Positions 35,674-44,998 of a DNA stretch of 64,000 nt are shown here, in pieces; within the stretch, counting starts at the first letter, position 1, and each line of letters starts with the position of its first letter. Source of the stretch: COE1 sp949066965 (lineage in GTDB: Bacteria > Bacillota > Clostridia > Lachnospirales > Lachnospiraceae). The stretch lies in NCBI GenBank assembly GCA_949066965.1, contig CARTDA010000015.1:12835-76834 (forward strand). Reading direction: 5' to 3'. The notes under the pieces are model-generated. The model did no database searches. It saw only the letters and a program-made list of their open reading frames with translations, and was not told the DNA's origin. A program made the position numbers and the translations under genes.

Positions 35674-36453
35674 ATGAATTCAAAAAAAACACTGCCATAT
35701 GAGCGGATAGGAAATTGTGCAAGCAGCACGACGTTGATTTTCCTGCATGGTTCTACCATGTCCATGGGAGGGATGCACCCATTTGCAAGTGCATTCGACG
35801 CGTACAACTGCATTGTTTTTGACCTGACGGGTCATGGGAAGTCGGATGAGAAAGAACCGGAAGCAGTAAGCGGTTTTGCGGAGGATGTGGAACATTCGGT
35901 TAACCAGCTCAGGGAACAAAATATTGTCACGGAGAAGGTCATCCTGCTGGGCTATTCGATGGGCGGTGCAATTACCTGTGAGACTGCCATCCGTGGGAAA
36001 TTAAAGCTTGACGGCATCGTATTGCTAAGCAGCGGCGCCGATTTGAAACATTATACGCCTTTGGTCGACAATCTTAAGACAATGCCGATGGAAGCGTTTC
36101 GGACAGAGGATATTCTGGATGCCCTGTTCGGCCCGGATGCCGCAGACGAGGACAAGGCACACATTAAAGGGCTGTTCCTTTCCACAAAGTCAGCAGACAC
36201 GACAGGCTATATGGATTTGATGGTTTCCAATGCATACGATAACCTTGAAGCAAGCAGGGGAATCAAAATTCCGGCGCTTATGGTGCACGGCAGCAGTGAC
36301 GTCATTGTCGAGCCGATGGCGGCAGTCGAGACATGGCGGGCAATAGAAGGCAGCCAGCTGCTCATGGTTCCATACAAAGGGCACAGCGCCATTTTTGAAG
36401 ATACGGAAATGATAAGGGATAAGATTGTTTCATTCATAAATATGTGTTCTTAA
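35674..36453 (+). CDS. Alpha/beta hydrolase
   Basis: 259 residues. The oxyanion-hole motif LHGSTMSMGGMH is near residue 28, the nucleophile elbow GYSMGG near 93, a late acid in HGSSDVIVE near 213 and the catalytic His in YKGHSAIF near 237. All three triad residues are present. There is no signal peptide, so it is cytoplasmic. The substrate is unknown; carboxylesterase or thioesterase activity would be typical. A fragment of a FabH-like gene follows, so the locus may once have served acyl metabolism. Confidence 0.85.
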   Translation: MNSKKTLPYERIGNCASSTTLIFLHGSTMSMGGMHPFASAFDAYNCIVFDLTGHGKSDEKEPEAVSGFAEDVEHSVNQLREQNIVTEKVILLGYSMGGAITCETAIRGKLKLDGIVLLSSGADLKHYTPLVDNLKTMPMEAFRTEDILDALFGPDAADEDKAHIKGLFLSTKSADTTGYMDLMVSNAYDNLEASRGIKIPALMVHGSSDVIVEPMAAVETWRAIEGSQLLMVPYKGHSAIFEDTEMIRDKIVSFINMCS

Positions 36454-36490
36454 ACAAGGCGCCTGTTAGTTTCGATTGTTGAAAGGCGAA

Positions 36491-36583
36491 ATGATAAATA
36501 TGGAAAACAATGCTGTCATTAAAGGAGTTTCATATTACCATCCGGACAATGTGGTGGATAATGAGTTTTTATATCAATATTAA
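36491..36583 (+). pseudogene. 5' fragment of a FabH-like ketoacyl synthase gene
   Basis: A 30-codon ORF encodes an N-terminus (NAVIKGVSYYHPDNVVDNEF) like that of 3-oxoacyl-ACP synthase III paralogues, then stops. Nothing resembling the Cys-His-Asn catalytic part follows; the chemoreceptor gene starts 13 bases later. It is best read as the surviving 5' end of a deleted gene whose 3' part was replaced. Confidence 0.55.
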
Positions 36584-36595
36584 GGAGAATAGAAT

Positions 36596-38083
36596 ATGCA
36601 GACACAATCAGCAAATAGTGAGGAAAGACTCATCAATAATATTATGTTTATTTACATTTTTGGCGTTGCAATTTCAGGCTTCAGTTTTGTCATGATTTTT
36701 TTGCACGGCGGAATACGGGAATGTATCTTCCTTCTGTCCGGCTTATGTGCCATCCTGACCAAATTACTTGAAAAGCCGCTGGGAAAGAATGCAAAATATG
36801 TATATGCCTGCATTCCACCGATTATCGGGGCTATTACTGCCGCAGTCTGTAATACGGACACCAGTGACAGTTATGTCTGCCTGACCCATTACTATTTTGT
36901 AGCAACATTGCTGCTGGTGCCGTATTATTCGCAAAAGCTAATCCGTGTGAGCGTTACAGTGACCGTGCTGGTCAATGCGGGGATGATGATTCTGTTTCCG
37001 GCAGGATTTTTAAAGCTCCACAGTGTTATCGGCTGGATATTTACGGGAATTGTGTACATCGTGCTCTTTGCCGCGTGCAGTTTTATCATATACCGCACAA
37101 TCGCCCTTTTTAAGATTGTGGAAGAGCAGGGACAGGATGCGGAGAATGTGCTGCACAACGTGCAGGCTGCGTTTGACAGTCTGGAGGAGTCCTCTGAAGC
37201 AATATATACTTCCCTGCAGGAATTTGAGGGCAATACAGAGGAAATTGCAGATTCCACGCAGCAGATTAGTGAGAGCGCTGATTCCCAGATTAGCGAGGTT
37301 GAAAACAGCCTGACAATTTTTAGCGAGTTAAATGATAAGATTGTAAAATCCGAAGAACGTGTGAACCAGACGGTTGAGACGATTAAAAATCTGAAAAACA
37401 AAAATGATGAGGGATTTTCCGTGATAGACGCACTCTCAGAGCGGTTTGAGGAGAACATCAGGACAACACAGACTGCGGCGGATGGCGTTGAGGAGCTGTC
37501 CCGCAAATCAAGTGCGATTGGCGGCATTATAGAGAGCATCCGGCAAATTGCAAGGCAGACCAACCTTCTTGCGCTCAATGCATCCATCGAGGCTGCGAGG
37601 GCAGGGGAGGCAGGAAAGGGATTTGCGGTCGTCGCGGACGAAATTAATTCCCTTTCAAATGAATCTTCAAATGCAACCGGAAAAATAGATGCCATTTTGA
37701 AAGATATTATCGAGACGGTAGAATCGACGCACAAGGTCATGAACCACAATAACGATGTGGTAAATGATTCCAGCGGAAGACTGGACGATACCGTGAAAAT
37801 CTTTAAGGTCATGCTGGAATCCTCGGAGGAGGTTATTGATATCACACAGCTGCTGAAATCAGAGCTTGAGGATATCGTTGCCATAAAGGAGCAGCTTCTG
37901 GGCGTGATGAAGCGCGTTGAGGACGGTTCCAAAAACTTTGTGCTTACGACAGAAGGCATTAGTGCATCGACGGAAGAACAGGTTGCCGGTCTGGACAATA
38001 TTGTGAAGTCAATGAAGAATATGCAGGCGGGGATGGAACGTCTTTCCAGTGTGCTGCACAGTGAAAAGGAGAATGGGAAATAA
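36596..38083 (+). CDS. Methyl-accepting chemotaxis protein with a polytopic sensor
   Basis: 495 residues. Residues 18-180 contain about six hydrophobic helices instead of the usual two helices around a periplasmic domain, so sensing is probably inside the membrane. The signalling hairpin centres on the highly conserved ARQTNLLALNASIEAARAGE near residue 320, flanked by methylation-helix-like coiled coil. No HAMP domain is evident. A TAAGGAG ribosome site lies just after the fabH fragment. No flagellar or other che genes are in the window. Confidence 0.9.
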   Translation: MQTQSANSEERLINNIMFIYIFGVAISGFSFVMIFLHGGIRECIFLLSGLCAILTKLLEKPLGKNAKYVYACIPPIIGAITAAVCNTDTSDSYVCLTHYYFVATLLLVPYYSQKLIRVSVTVTVLVNAGMMILFPAGFLKLHSVIGWIFTGIVYIVLFAACSFIIYRTIALFKIVEEQGQDAENVLHNVQAAFDSLEESSEAIYTSLQEFEGNTEEIADSTQQISESADSQISEVENSLTIFSELNDKIVKSEERVNQTVETIKNLKNKNDEGFSVIDALSERFEENIRTTQTAADGVEELSRKSSAIGGIIESIRQIARQTNLLALNASIEAARAGEAGKGFAVVADEINSLSNESSNATGKIDAILKDIIETVESTHKVMNHNNDVVNDSSGRLDDTVKIFKVMLESSEEVIDITQLLKSELEDIVAIKEQLLGVMKRVEDGSKNFVLTTEGISASTEEQVAGLDNIVKSMKNMQAGMERLSSVLHSEKENGK

Positions 38084-38120
38084 CCGGGAAAATGCAATAA
38101 TATAATCAAATGAAGCGGAC

Positions 38121-38159
38121 AAAAGTGCCATATCCCATCGAAAGGATGTGGCGCTTTTT
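38121..38159 (+). terminator. Rho-independent terminator after the chemoreceptor
   Basis: A 15-base stem with two GU pairs (left arm 38121-38135, right arm 38144-38158) and an 8-base loop ends in a run of five T. It closes the chemoreceptor transcript. Confidence 0.75.
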
Positions 38160-38215
38160 GCGCGAAGGGAATGTCTTCCCTGTTTGATTTGCAAATTATT
38201 GCAGAAACAGATATC

Positions 38216-38244
38216 TTGTGAAATATGTCAAATCGTGCTAAAAT
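38216..38244 (+). promoter_or_regulatory. Promoter of the hybrid histidine kinase
   Basis: TTGTGA at 38216-38221 and TAAAAT at 38239-38244 with a 17-base spacer. Downstream in the leader two 15-base units (38284-38298 and 38299-38313), each containing GGTTCTTAA, are in tandem and could be an operator. Confidence 0.55.
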
Positions 38245-38324
38245 ATAAAAACGGAATAATAAAGGTAAGGTTGTAAGGAACTGTTAACGGTTCTTAAGTT
38301 AATGGTTCTTAAAAGGGGTATTTT

Positions 38325-41300
38325 ATGAAAAAAAAGAAATCAGTACGGGAAATCGGTTCCATTTTATTTCTTCTGGCGGCAATTATCATTATCTTTTGCT
38401 GGTATACCGCACAAAACAGCAGCCGCATCGAAACGCGGAATAAGAGCTATGCAGCGGATTCAGCGCGCCAGACATCGACGCGCATCAATGAGGAAATGAA
38501 GAACGCGTTGGAACTGATTGATACCTATGCGTATTTTGTGGGAGAGGGGCTGTATAAGCCTGATATTGATGAGCAGATGCTCAAGGATATCGAGCATAAT
38601 GCGCTGTTTGACGCGGTATTGTTTACTGATGCCTCCGGAATAAACCATACCTCTGACGGACGAACATCAAATGCAGCGGAACGCGATTATTACCTGAATG
38701 GAATGAGGGGGGAGAGCGGTATCGCGGTTATATTCGACTCTTATTTCTTTAACGAGACAATGGTCAGCTTCTATGCACCTGTCCGGTATAACGGAAAAAT
38801 CATCGGCGTGCTGCGGGGTTCCTTCCTTGCGGAGGAGTATCTTAAAAACATGCTGACAACCACTTATTTTGGCGAGGCGGCAGATGTGTACCTGTGCATG
38901 CCCGATGGGAGGGCGATTGCAAGTTCCGGTGAAAATATATATAAAAATAACCTGATTGATATGCTGGAATCAGATAATGTGATTGACGGCAATGCTGCCA
39001 GTGATTCAAGGGGAATTTTTATGCATGGGGGGGAAGGCTCCTTTATCTGCGGTCCTGGAAGCAGGACTGACAATATCTGTGTAATGAACCTTGCAGATAA
39101 CGATTTTGTCCTGGTGCAGACATTTCCCAAAAGTGTCACACAGCGCATGATAAAGGACGAAAACATGATCGGAATCCAGCTGGAAATGATGCTGATTGGA
39201 TTGTTTGTCATCTATATTATCACGCTTGTAGTTCGTGCGGGACAGGAGAAAAAGCTGCTTGAACATGAAAACCGTGAGATGGGATATATTATCAAGGGTG
39301 TCATGACGCTGTTTTCGCGCTTTGCGCTGGTCGATTTTGAGGCGGATACATACCAATATCTTGCCGGAACAAGCGCAGAGGACAGCACACTGAATACCCA
39401 GGGACAGTATGAGGAGCTTGCGGCATATATGAGTGACATTTTAACGGATAAGGATGAGCGTGAGGAGTTTTTGCGCCTGATTGAAAGGGAATCCGTTATC
39501 AGTGCGTTGTCAGAACACAGCGATATGCGGCTTGAGCGCCATGTGATGCGGAATGGGCAGGAAGAGTGGGAGCATATGAACATCATCTGCCTGGAAAGGA
39601 AGGATGGAAAGGCGGTGAAAGCGCTGATTATCCGCCAGAATATCACGGAGGTAAAGGAAAAGGAGCTGATGATACAGGCACAGATTTCTCTTGCCAGCCG
39701 TAAAGAGCGCCAGTATCAGATTGCAATTACATCCAACGCAATCTGTACCTTTGAGTTCAATCTCACAAAGGATATGATAGAGCAGGATATCCAATTCAGC
39801 CAGGATGATGAGCAGATACGTTTGCTGGATATGGCAGCCCTGAAGGCACCGTGTGAAGCATCCGGGTGGTTTGCGCAGTGCAGAAAACATGTATCAAAGG
39901 AATCACTGGAGAACTATGACACGACAGTCAATGTGGCATATCTGAGGGAATGCTTTGGGCGGGGCGAGTCGGAAGTGAGCGCCGAGTACTGGTGCAGGGA
40001 TCTTGACGAGCGTGAAATTTGTGTCCGCCAGTCATTTCTTATGACGCAGGATGACACGACAGGCGACACGATGGTCATGGTGGTGATAAAAGAGGTTACG
40101 GAGAGCGTCAGAAAACAGCGTGAACAGACACAGGCCTTGCAGGATGCACTGATGCAGGCACAGCATGCAAACAGGGCAAAAACGACATTCCTGTCAAATA
40201 TGTCCCATGACATCCGGACACCGATGAACGCGATTATCGGGTTTACAACGATTGCGGTAAGCCACATTGACAACAAGGATCAGGTCAGGGACTGCCTGCA
40301 GAAGGTCCTGTCCTCGAGCAACCATCTCCTGAGCCTGATTAATGACATCCTTGACATGAGCCGGATAGAGAGCGGAAAAGTGCAGATTAAGGAGCAGGAC
40401 TGCAATATTTCCGAACTGATGCACAACCTTGTCAATATTATCCAGCCGCAGGTTAAGGCAAAGCAGCTGGAGCTGTTTATTGACACCTTTGAGATTGTAA
40501 ACGAAGATGTGGTGGCAGATTCACTTAAGCTCAACCAGGTATTTATCAATCTCCTGAGCAACGCGGTTAAATATACGCCGGCGGGCGGGAGCATTGCATT
40601 CCGGATTATGCAGAAGACAACGTTCCGTCACGGATACGGTGATTACATTTTTATTATCAAGGACAACGGCATCGGTATGTCCAAGGAGTTTGTGAACCAT
40701 ATATTTGAACCGTTCGAACGTGAGTCGACAGTGACACAGTCGGGAATTCAGGGAACCGGTCTTGGAATGGCAATCACAAAGAATATAGTAGAGATGATGG
40801 GTGGCGAGATTCATGTTGACAGCGAGGTCGGCAAAGGCAGTACCTTTACCGTGGAGATATCCCTGAAGCTACAGGATGTTGAAAAAAATGCGGAACAGAT
40901 TAAGGAGCTTGACGGCCTGCGTGCGCTTGTGGTGGATGATGACTTCCATGTCTGCGACAGCGTGAGCAAAATGCTCAAACAGATTGGAATGCGTTCGGAG
41001 TGGACGACATCCGGCAGGGAAGCGGTTTACCGCGCACAGATGGCATATGAGGAAGGGGACGCCTACCATACGTACATTATCGACTGGCAGATGCCGGAAA
41101 CAAGCGGCATTGAAACGGCAAGAAAGATTCGCAGCGTAGTGGGAAATGACGCGCCGATTATCATCCTGACAGCATATGACTGGACGGATATTGAGGAGGA
41201 GGCGCTGGCTGCGGGCGTCACCGCATTCTGTGCAAAACCGCTCTTTATGTCTGACTTAAAATCTGCGCTGCTTGCTGCAAACAACCTGGTTGACAATGAG

Positions 41301-41714
41301 GATGAGGCGGCTGCGTGGACACTGGCAGATTTCAGTGGGAAGCGTGTCCTGCTTGTGGAGGATATTGAGCTAAACCGTGAAATCGCGCAGGTGATACTGG
41401 AAGAGGCGGGATTTGTCGTTGAATCAGCGCCGGACGGAACAGATGCGGTTGCAATGGTGGAGAATTCAGAGGAAAACTACTATGATGTCGTTTTGATGGA
41501 TGTACAGATGCCGATTATGAATGGCTATGAAGCCACAAGAACCATCCGGAGCATGCCGAGAAAGGATGTCAGGGATCTGCCGATTATCGCCATGACAGCC
41601 AACGCATTGGAGGAAGACAAGGAAGCGGCACTGAAGAACGGAATGAATGCCCACATTTCAAAACCGCTGAATATGGATATTTTCATTTCCGTGCTGAAAC
41701 AGTTTGTAAAATGA
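38325..41714 (+). CDS. Hybrid sensor histidine kinase with two receivers
   Basis: 1129 residues. A membrane helix (about 10-28) and another (about 285-305) enclose a Cache-type extracellular sensor with FNETMVSFYAPVRYNGKIIGVLRG. Two PAS-like regions (about 320-590) and a coiled coil follow. The kinase core has the H-box NMSHDIRTPMNA near 627, N-box LLSNAVKYT, and G-boxes DNGIGMS and GTGLGMAI. The first receiver (about 865-985) has its Asp in IIDWQMPE, and the second (about 1005-1128) in VLMDVQMPIM. No HPt domain is present, so phosphate must leave through a separate carrier. No DNA-binding regulator is adjacent; a lone receiver at 45305 is the nearest related gene. Confidence 0.92.
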   Translation: MKKKKSVREIGSILFLLAAIIIIFCWYTAQNSSRIETRNKSYAADSARQTSTRINEEMKNALELIDTYAYFVGEGLYKPDIDEQMLKDIEHNALFDAVLFTDASGINHTSDGRTSNAAERDYYLNGMRGESGIAVIFDSYFFNETMVSFYAPVRYNGKIIGVLRGSFLAEEYLKNMLTTTYFGEAADVYLCMPDGRAIASSGENIYKNNLIDMLESDNVIDGNAASDSRGIFMHGGEGSFICGPGSRTDNICVMNLADNDFVLVQTFPKSVTQRMIKDENMIGIQLEMMLIGLFVIYIITLVVRAGQEKKLLEHENREMGYIIKGVMTLFSRFALVDFEADTYQYLAGTSAEDSTLNTQGQYEELAAYMSDILTDKDEREEFLRLIERESVISALSEHSDMRLERHVMRNGQEEWEHMNIICLERKDGKAVKALIIRQNITEVKEKELMIQAQISLASRKERQYQIAITSNAICTFEFNLTKDMIEQDIQFSQDDEQIRLLDMAALKAPCEASGWFAQCRKHVSKESLENYDTTVNVAYLRECFGRGESEVSAEYWCRDLDEREICVRQSFLMTQDDTTGDTMVMVVIKEVTESVRKQREQTQALQDALMQAQHANRAKTTFLSNMSHDIRTPMNAIIGFTTIAVSHIDNKDQVRDCLQKVLSSSNHLLSLINDILDMSRIESGKVQIKEQDCNISELMHNLVNIIQPQVKAKQLELFIDTFEIVNEDVVADSLKLNQVFINLLSNAVKYTPAGGSIAFRIMQKTTFRHGYGDYIFIIKDNGIGMSKEFVNHIFEPFERESTVTQSGIQGTGLGMAITKNIVEMMGGEIHVDSEVGKGSTFTVEISLKLQDVEKNAEQIKELDGLRALVVDDDFHVCDSVSKMLKQIGMRSEWTTSGREAVYRAQMAYEEGDAYHTYIIDWQMPETSGIETARKIRSVVGNDAPIIILTAYDWTDIEEEALAAGVTAFCAKPLFMSDLKSALLAANNLVDNEDEAAAWTLADFSGKRVLLVEDIELNREIAQVILEEAGFVVESAPDGTDAVAMVENSEENYYDVVLMDVQMPIMNGYEATRTIRSMPRKDVRDLPIIAMTANALEEDKEAALKNGMNAHISKPLNMDIFISVLKQFVK

Positions 41715-41789
41715 CAGGTGCCATGTGCAGGAATGCATCGGGCAGACAGGGCATAGATATGAATAAATATGTGGAGTGAGGCGTTTGTG

Positions 41790-42995
41790 ATGCATGACAA
41801 AATGAGGCATGGTTTGGTGCTTTTTGTCCTGATACCGTTTCTCATGCTTGCAGTATGCGGGTTTTGTCTGGGGAATCGGACAGGGGACACAAAAAATGGG
41901 ACGGATATTGCACAGGATGCTGTGAATGAGGTGTTGCTTGAGAAGCAGGAAGAGGAGCTGCTGGCGGCAATGTCCTTGGAGCAAAAGATTGCGCATATGT
42001 TCATTGTGACGCCGGAGTCCCTGACGGATGGTGCAAATGTAACAACAGCTGACGGCGCGATGCGTGCCGGCATGCAATTATATCCGGTTGGCGGACTGGT
42101 CTACTTTTCCAAGAACCTGACAGACGCCGGGCAGACAAAGGAGATGCTGCGCTGCACGCAGGAGTTTTCCCTGGAAATACAGGGTCTGCCGTTGTTTCTG
42201 TGTGTGGATGAGGAGGGCGGAAGGGTTGCGCGCATTGGAAACAATAAGGGCTTTGATGTGCCAAAGGTAGGACCGATGGGAAACATTGCATCAAGGGAGG
42301 CGGCACATGAGGCAGGGAGCAAGGTCGGCAGATATTTAAGGGAGCTGGGGTTTAACCTGGATTTCGCACCTGATGCGGATGTGCTCACGAACAATAAAAA
42401 CACAGTGATTGGAAACCGCTCTTTTGGAAGCGACGCACAGACCGTGCTGCAATATGCCCGCGCCTATTCTGACGGGCTGCATGAGAATGGGGTATTGAGT
42501 ACGTTCAAACATTTTCCGGGGCACGGCGCCACTGAGGCAGACACGCACGAAGGTTTTGCGTACACGGATAAAACCTACGAGGAACTGATGCAGGCAGAGC
42601 TGCTGCCGTTTGCCGGTGCCAGGGAAGCTGGCATTGACTGTGTGATGGTTTCCCATATAGCAGTGCCAAACATTACGAGGGACAATGTACCCTGTACATT
42701 GTCTTACAGAATGACAGGCGAAATCCTGCGCGGGGATTTGGGCTATGATGGCATCATTGTCACGGATGCCATGAACATGGGGGCGGTTACCCAAAACTAT
42801 TCCAGCGACGAAGCCGCGGTAGCGGCAGTCAAGGCGGGTGTGGACATGATACTGATGCCGGAGGACTTCCATCTGGCAGTGCAGGGTGTCCGGAATGCCG
42901 TACAGAACGGCGAGATTTCCGAGGAGCGCATTGATGAGTCCGTGAGACGGATAATCAAAGTGAAACTGGGGAAACTGATGGGAAACACGCTCTAG
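41790..42995 (+). CDS. Glycoside hydrolase family 3, NagZ-like
   Basis: 401 residues. An N-terminal hydrophobic segment (about 6-25) suggests export or membrane anchoring. The catalytic barrel has LCVDEEGGRVAR, the NagZ signature KHFPGHGATEADTHEG with the flexible-loop His, and the nucleophile Asp in IVTDAMNMGAV. The family removes N-acetylglucosamine from cell-wall or other beta-linked glycans; the secreted form would act on peptidoglycan fragments outside. The short C-terminus lacks a second domain. The start at 41790 follows GGAGTGAG; an ATG at 41769 is also in frame. It follows the hybrid kinase by 75 bases. Confidence 0.88.
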   Translation: MHDKMRHGLVLFVLIPFLMLAVCGFCLGNRTGDTKNGTDIAQDAVNEVLLEKQEEELLAAMSLEQKIAHMFIVTPESLTDGANVTTADGAMRAGMQLYPVGGLVYFSKNLTDAGQTKEMLRCTQEFSLEIQGLPLFLCVDEEGGRVARIGNNKGFDVPKVGPMGNIASREAAHEAGSKVGRYLRELGFNLDFAPDADVLTNNKNTVIGNRSFGSDAQTVLQYARAYSDGLHENGVLSTFKHFPGHGATEADTHEGFAYTDKTYEELMQAELLPFAGAREAGIDCVMVSHIAVPNITRDNVPCTLSYRMTGEILRGDLGYDGIIVTDAMNMGAVTQNYSSDEAAVAAVKAGVDMILMPEDFHLAVQGVRNAVQNGEISEERIDESVRRIIKVKLGKLMGNTL

Positions 42996-43028
42996 TATAA
43001 TCCGCTGGGATTTTATACCACAAGTATA

Positions 43029-43057
43029 ATGACATTTCCCCCAAGGTATGCTATAGT
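43029..43057 (+). promoter_or_regulatory. Promoter upstream of a small ORF and rtcB
   Basis: ATGACA at 43029-43034 and TATAGT at 43052-43057 with a 17-base spacer, 50 bases upstream of a small ORF and 350 bases upstream of rtcB. Confidence 0.5.
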
Positions 43058-43109
43058 ATTGTAAAAGCAAAAAAAGGCATGCCGACAGGATGCCGGAAAG
43101 GAAACGACG

Positions 43110-43262
43110 ATGAACAGGACAATATCAATCAACGGATTACATTACCCAATTAGCAAAGCATTTGAACAGGCGCTGGATTCAAAACAGAGTCTATCTTTTG
43201 CATGTCCATATAAGAGGCAAAAAAGTTGGTTGAGTCATGCCGGTATCAGGCTTGTTGTGTAA
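43110..43262 (+). CDS. Small ORF of 50 residues
   Basis: An ATG nine bases after GGAAAGG opens a 50-codon frame. The product starts MNRTISINGLHYPISKAF, is basic overall and has one Cys. It resembles no family I know. Promoter, ribosome site and start codon are well placed, but coding bias cannot be judged at this length. The following 145 bases up to rtcB hold no further clear feature. Confidence 0.35.
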   Translation: MNRTISINGLHYPISKAFEQALDSKQSLSFACPYKRQKSWLSHAGIRLVV

Positions 43263-43407
43263 AATGCACCACAAAAAGGCATGGAGTATCATATTTATGG
43301 TTTTGACCGCTTATCTTGTATGGAGAAAGTCCCATGAACAAGGTAGGTGGTTTTCTTTTTGTTTTTGGAATTTATGAACGGTTCCTTATATATCAGGAGG
43401 AGGAAAG

Positions 43408-44625
43408 ATGTTGGAGAACAATATATTGGAAATCAAGGGAAAAGTAAACACGGCGCTCTGCTACGCAAAAGTCGTGGAGGAGGAAGCGGTCGAGCAGATT
43501 CGCAGGATGTGTGATTACGGGTTCACGCAGGGAAGCAGAATCCGCATCATGCCTGACGTCCATGCAGGAAAGGGGTGTACCATCGGGACGACCATGACAA
43601 TCACCGACAAGGCAGTGCCCAATATTGTCGGCGTGGATATCGGCTGCGGCATGTACACGGTGAACCTCGGAAAGGACGATATTGATTTCGGGAAAATGGA
43701 TGCGGCGGCGCACTTTATCCCATCGGGGATGAATGTGTGGGCAGGCAGGCAGGAGCGTTTTGATTTGCTGCAGCTTCGCTGCTACAGGAACTTAAAGGAT
43801 GCAAAACGTCTCGAGCGCAGCCTTGGGACACTGGGCGGCGGAAACCATTTTATTGAGGTGGATGTGGCACGGGACGGGACGAAATATCTCGTGATTCATT
43901 CCGGCAGCAGAAATCTCGGGAAGCAGGTTGCGGAATTCTACCAGCAGCTGGCAATCGAGCTGCACACAGGCAAGGAAGAATATTTTAAGAAAAGGGATGC
44001 CCTGATTGTGGCGTACAAGGCGGCAGGGCGCAGGAAGGAAATCCAGAAGGCGCTGAAGGAACTCAAGTGGGAGCACAGGGACTGCCTGATTCCGGAGGAC
44101 TTGCGCTACCTGTACGGAACGTTTCTTGAGGATTATCTGCATGACGTGGAGCTCTGCCAGCAGTTTGCGAGACGAAACCGTGAGAAGATGGCAGAGGTGA
44201 TTCTGGAAAAGACTGGAATGACAGGCACGGACGCATTTCATACAATCCACAACTACATTGACACCGACGAGATGATTCTGCGAAAGGGAGCAATCGCCGC
44301 CCATAAGGGCGAGAAAGTGTTAATTCCGATTAACATGAGGGACGGCAGCGTGCTTGCCGTCGGCAGGGGCAACCCGGAGTGGAACTACTCCGCGCCCCAC
44401 GGAGCCGGACGGCTGATGTCACGCACCAAGGCAAAAGAAAATCTGTCCATGGAGGACTACCGCAGGATGATGGAGGGCATTTACACCACTTCTGTCAACG
44501 AGGCGACACTTGATGAGGCACCAATGGCATACAAATCGCTTGCGGACATTATCGACGTCATCAGGGAATCCGTGGACGTCATTGACATTATGAAACCAAT
44601 TTATAATTTTAAGGCATCCGATTAG
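43408..44625 (+). CDS. rtcB: RNA ligase RtcB
   Basis: 405 residues. The family's metal and guanylate-binding motifs are all present: PDVHAGKGCTIGTT, VGVDIGCGMY (the Cys-Asp metal site), GGGNHFIEV, VIHSGSRNLG, and the guanylated His in SAPHGAGRLMSR. RtcB joins RNA 2',3'-cyclic phosphate ends to 5'-hydroxyl ends and acts in RNA repair in bacteria. The start follows AGGAGGAGG. No archease or RtcA gene is nearby. The small HTH gene downstream appears to be translationally coupled. Confidence 0.95.
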   Translation: MLENNILEIKGKVNTALCYAKVVEEEAVEQIRRMCDYGFTQGSRIRIMPDVHAGKGCTIGTTMTITDKAVPNIVGVDIGCGMYTVNLGKDDIDFGKMDAAAHFIPSGMNVWAGRQERFDLLQLRCYRNLKDAKRLERSLGTLGGGNHFIEVDVARDGTKYLVIHSGSRNLGKQVAEFYQQLAIELHTGKEEYFKKRDALIVAYKAAGRRKEIQKALKELKWEHRDCLIPEDLRYLYGTFLEDYLHDVELCQQFARRNREKMAEVILEKTGMTGTDAFHTIHNYIDTDEMILRKGAIAAHKGEKVLIPINMRDGSVLAVGRGNPEWNYSAPHGAGRLMSRTKAKENLSMEDYRRMMEGIYTTSVNEATLDEAPMAYKSLADIIDVIRESVDVIDIMKPIYNFKASD

Positions 44626-44640
44626 TGCAGGACAAAAAAG

Positions 44641-44674
44641 TCCTCCTGTGCTGGCAGATGCCGGAACAGGAGGA
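44641..44674 (+). promoter_or_regulatory. Hairpin sequestering the HTH-gene ribosome site
   Basis: TCCTCCTGT at 44641-44649 pairs perfectly with ACAGGAGGA at 44666-44674, and an inner 5-base stem caps it. The right arm contains the AGGAGG ribosome site of the HTH gene at 44681. A ribosome finishing rtcB (stop at 44623-44625) would reach the base of the stem, so opening could depend on rtcB translation. Confidence 0.55.
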
Positions 44675-44680
44675 ACAAAA

Positions 44681-44932
44681 ATGGTCACAATACCGACAAT
44701 CGACATGATAAAGACGGGTCAGCACATCACGGAGCTGCGGATTCGGGCAGGGCTGTCCGTGCGGCAGCTGCAGGATGTCTTCGGCTTTTCCACACCGCAG
44801 GCACTGTACAAGTGGCAGCACGGAACTGCGCTGCCGACAATCGACAACCTGGTCGTGCTGGCAGCAGTGCTCGGCGTGAAGGTCGATGACATCCTTGTCA
44901 TGACCGACACCCCCATGCAGGTGAGTGCCTGA
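44681..44932 (+). CDS. Small HTH regulator downstream of rtcB
   Basis: 83 residues, almost entirely a Cro/CI-type helix-turn-helix (LRIRAGLSVRQLQDVFGF then ALYKWQHG). There is no effector domain. The ATG at 44681 is 7 bases after AGGAGG, which is hidden in a hairpin. Position and coupling suggest it responds to or controls rtcB, in the manner that RtcR does elsewhere, but it is unrelated to RtcR. Confidence 0.75.
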   Translation: MVTIPTIDMIKTGQHITELRIRAGLSVRQLQDVFGFSTPQALYKWQHGTALPTIDNLVVLAAVLGVKVDDILVMTDTPMQVSA

Positions 44933-44998
44933 TTTTGACAAAAATATCCTGCTCCATCATTGATATTACGCTGAAAAGCAAGTATAATAAATACAGAG

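Noticed and set aside
36925..38109. Long minus-strand ORF opposite the chemoreceptor
   Set aside because: Ser-rich shadow of the repetitive coiled-coil coding sequence on the plus strand.
43263..43407. Riboswitch upstream of rtcB
   Set aside because: The leader shows no recognisable conserved core or terminator/antiterminator pair.
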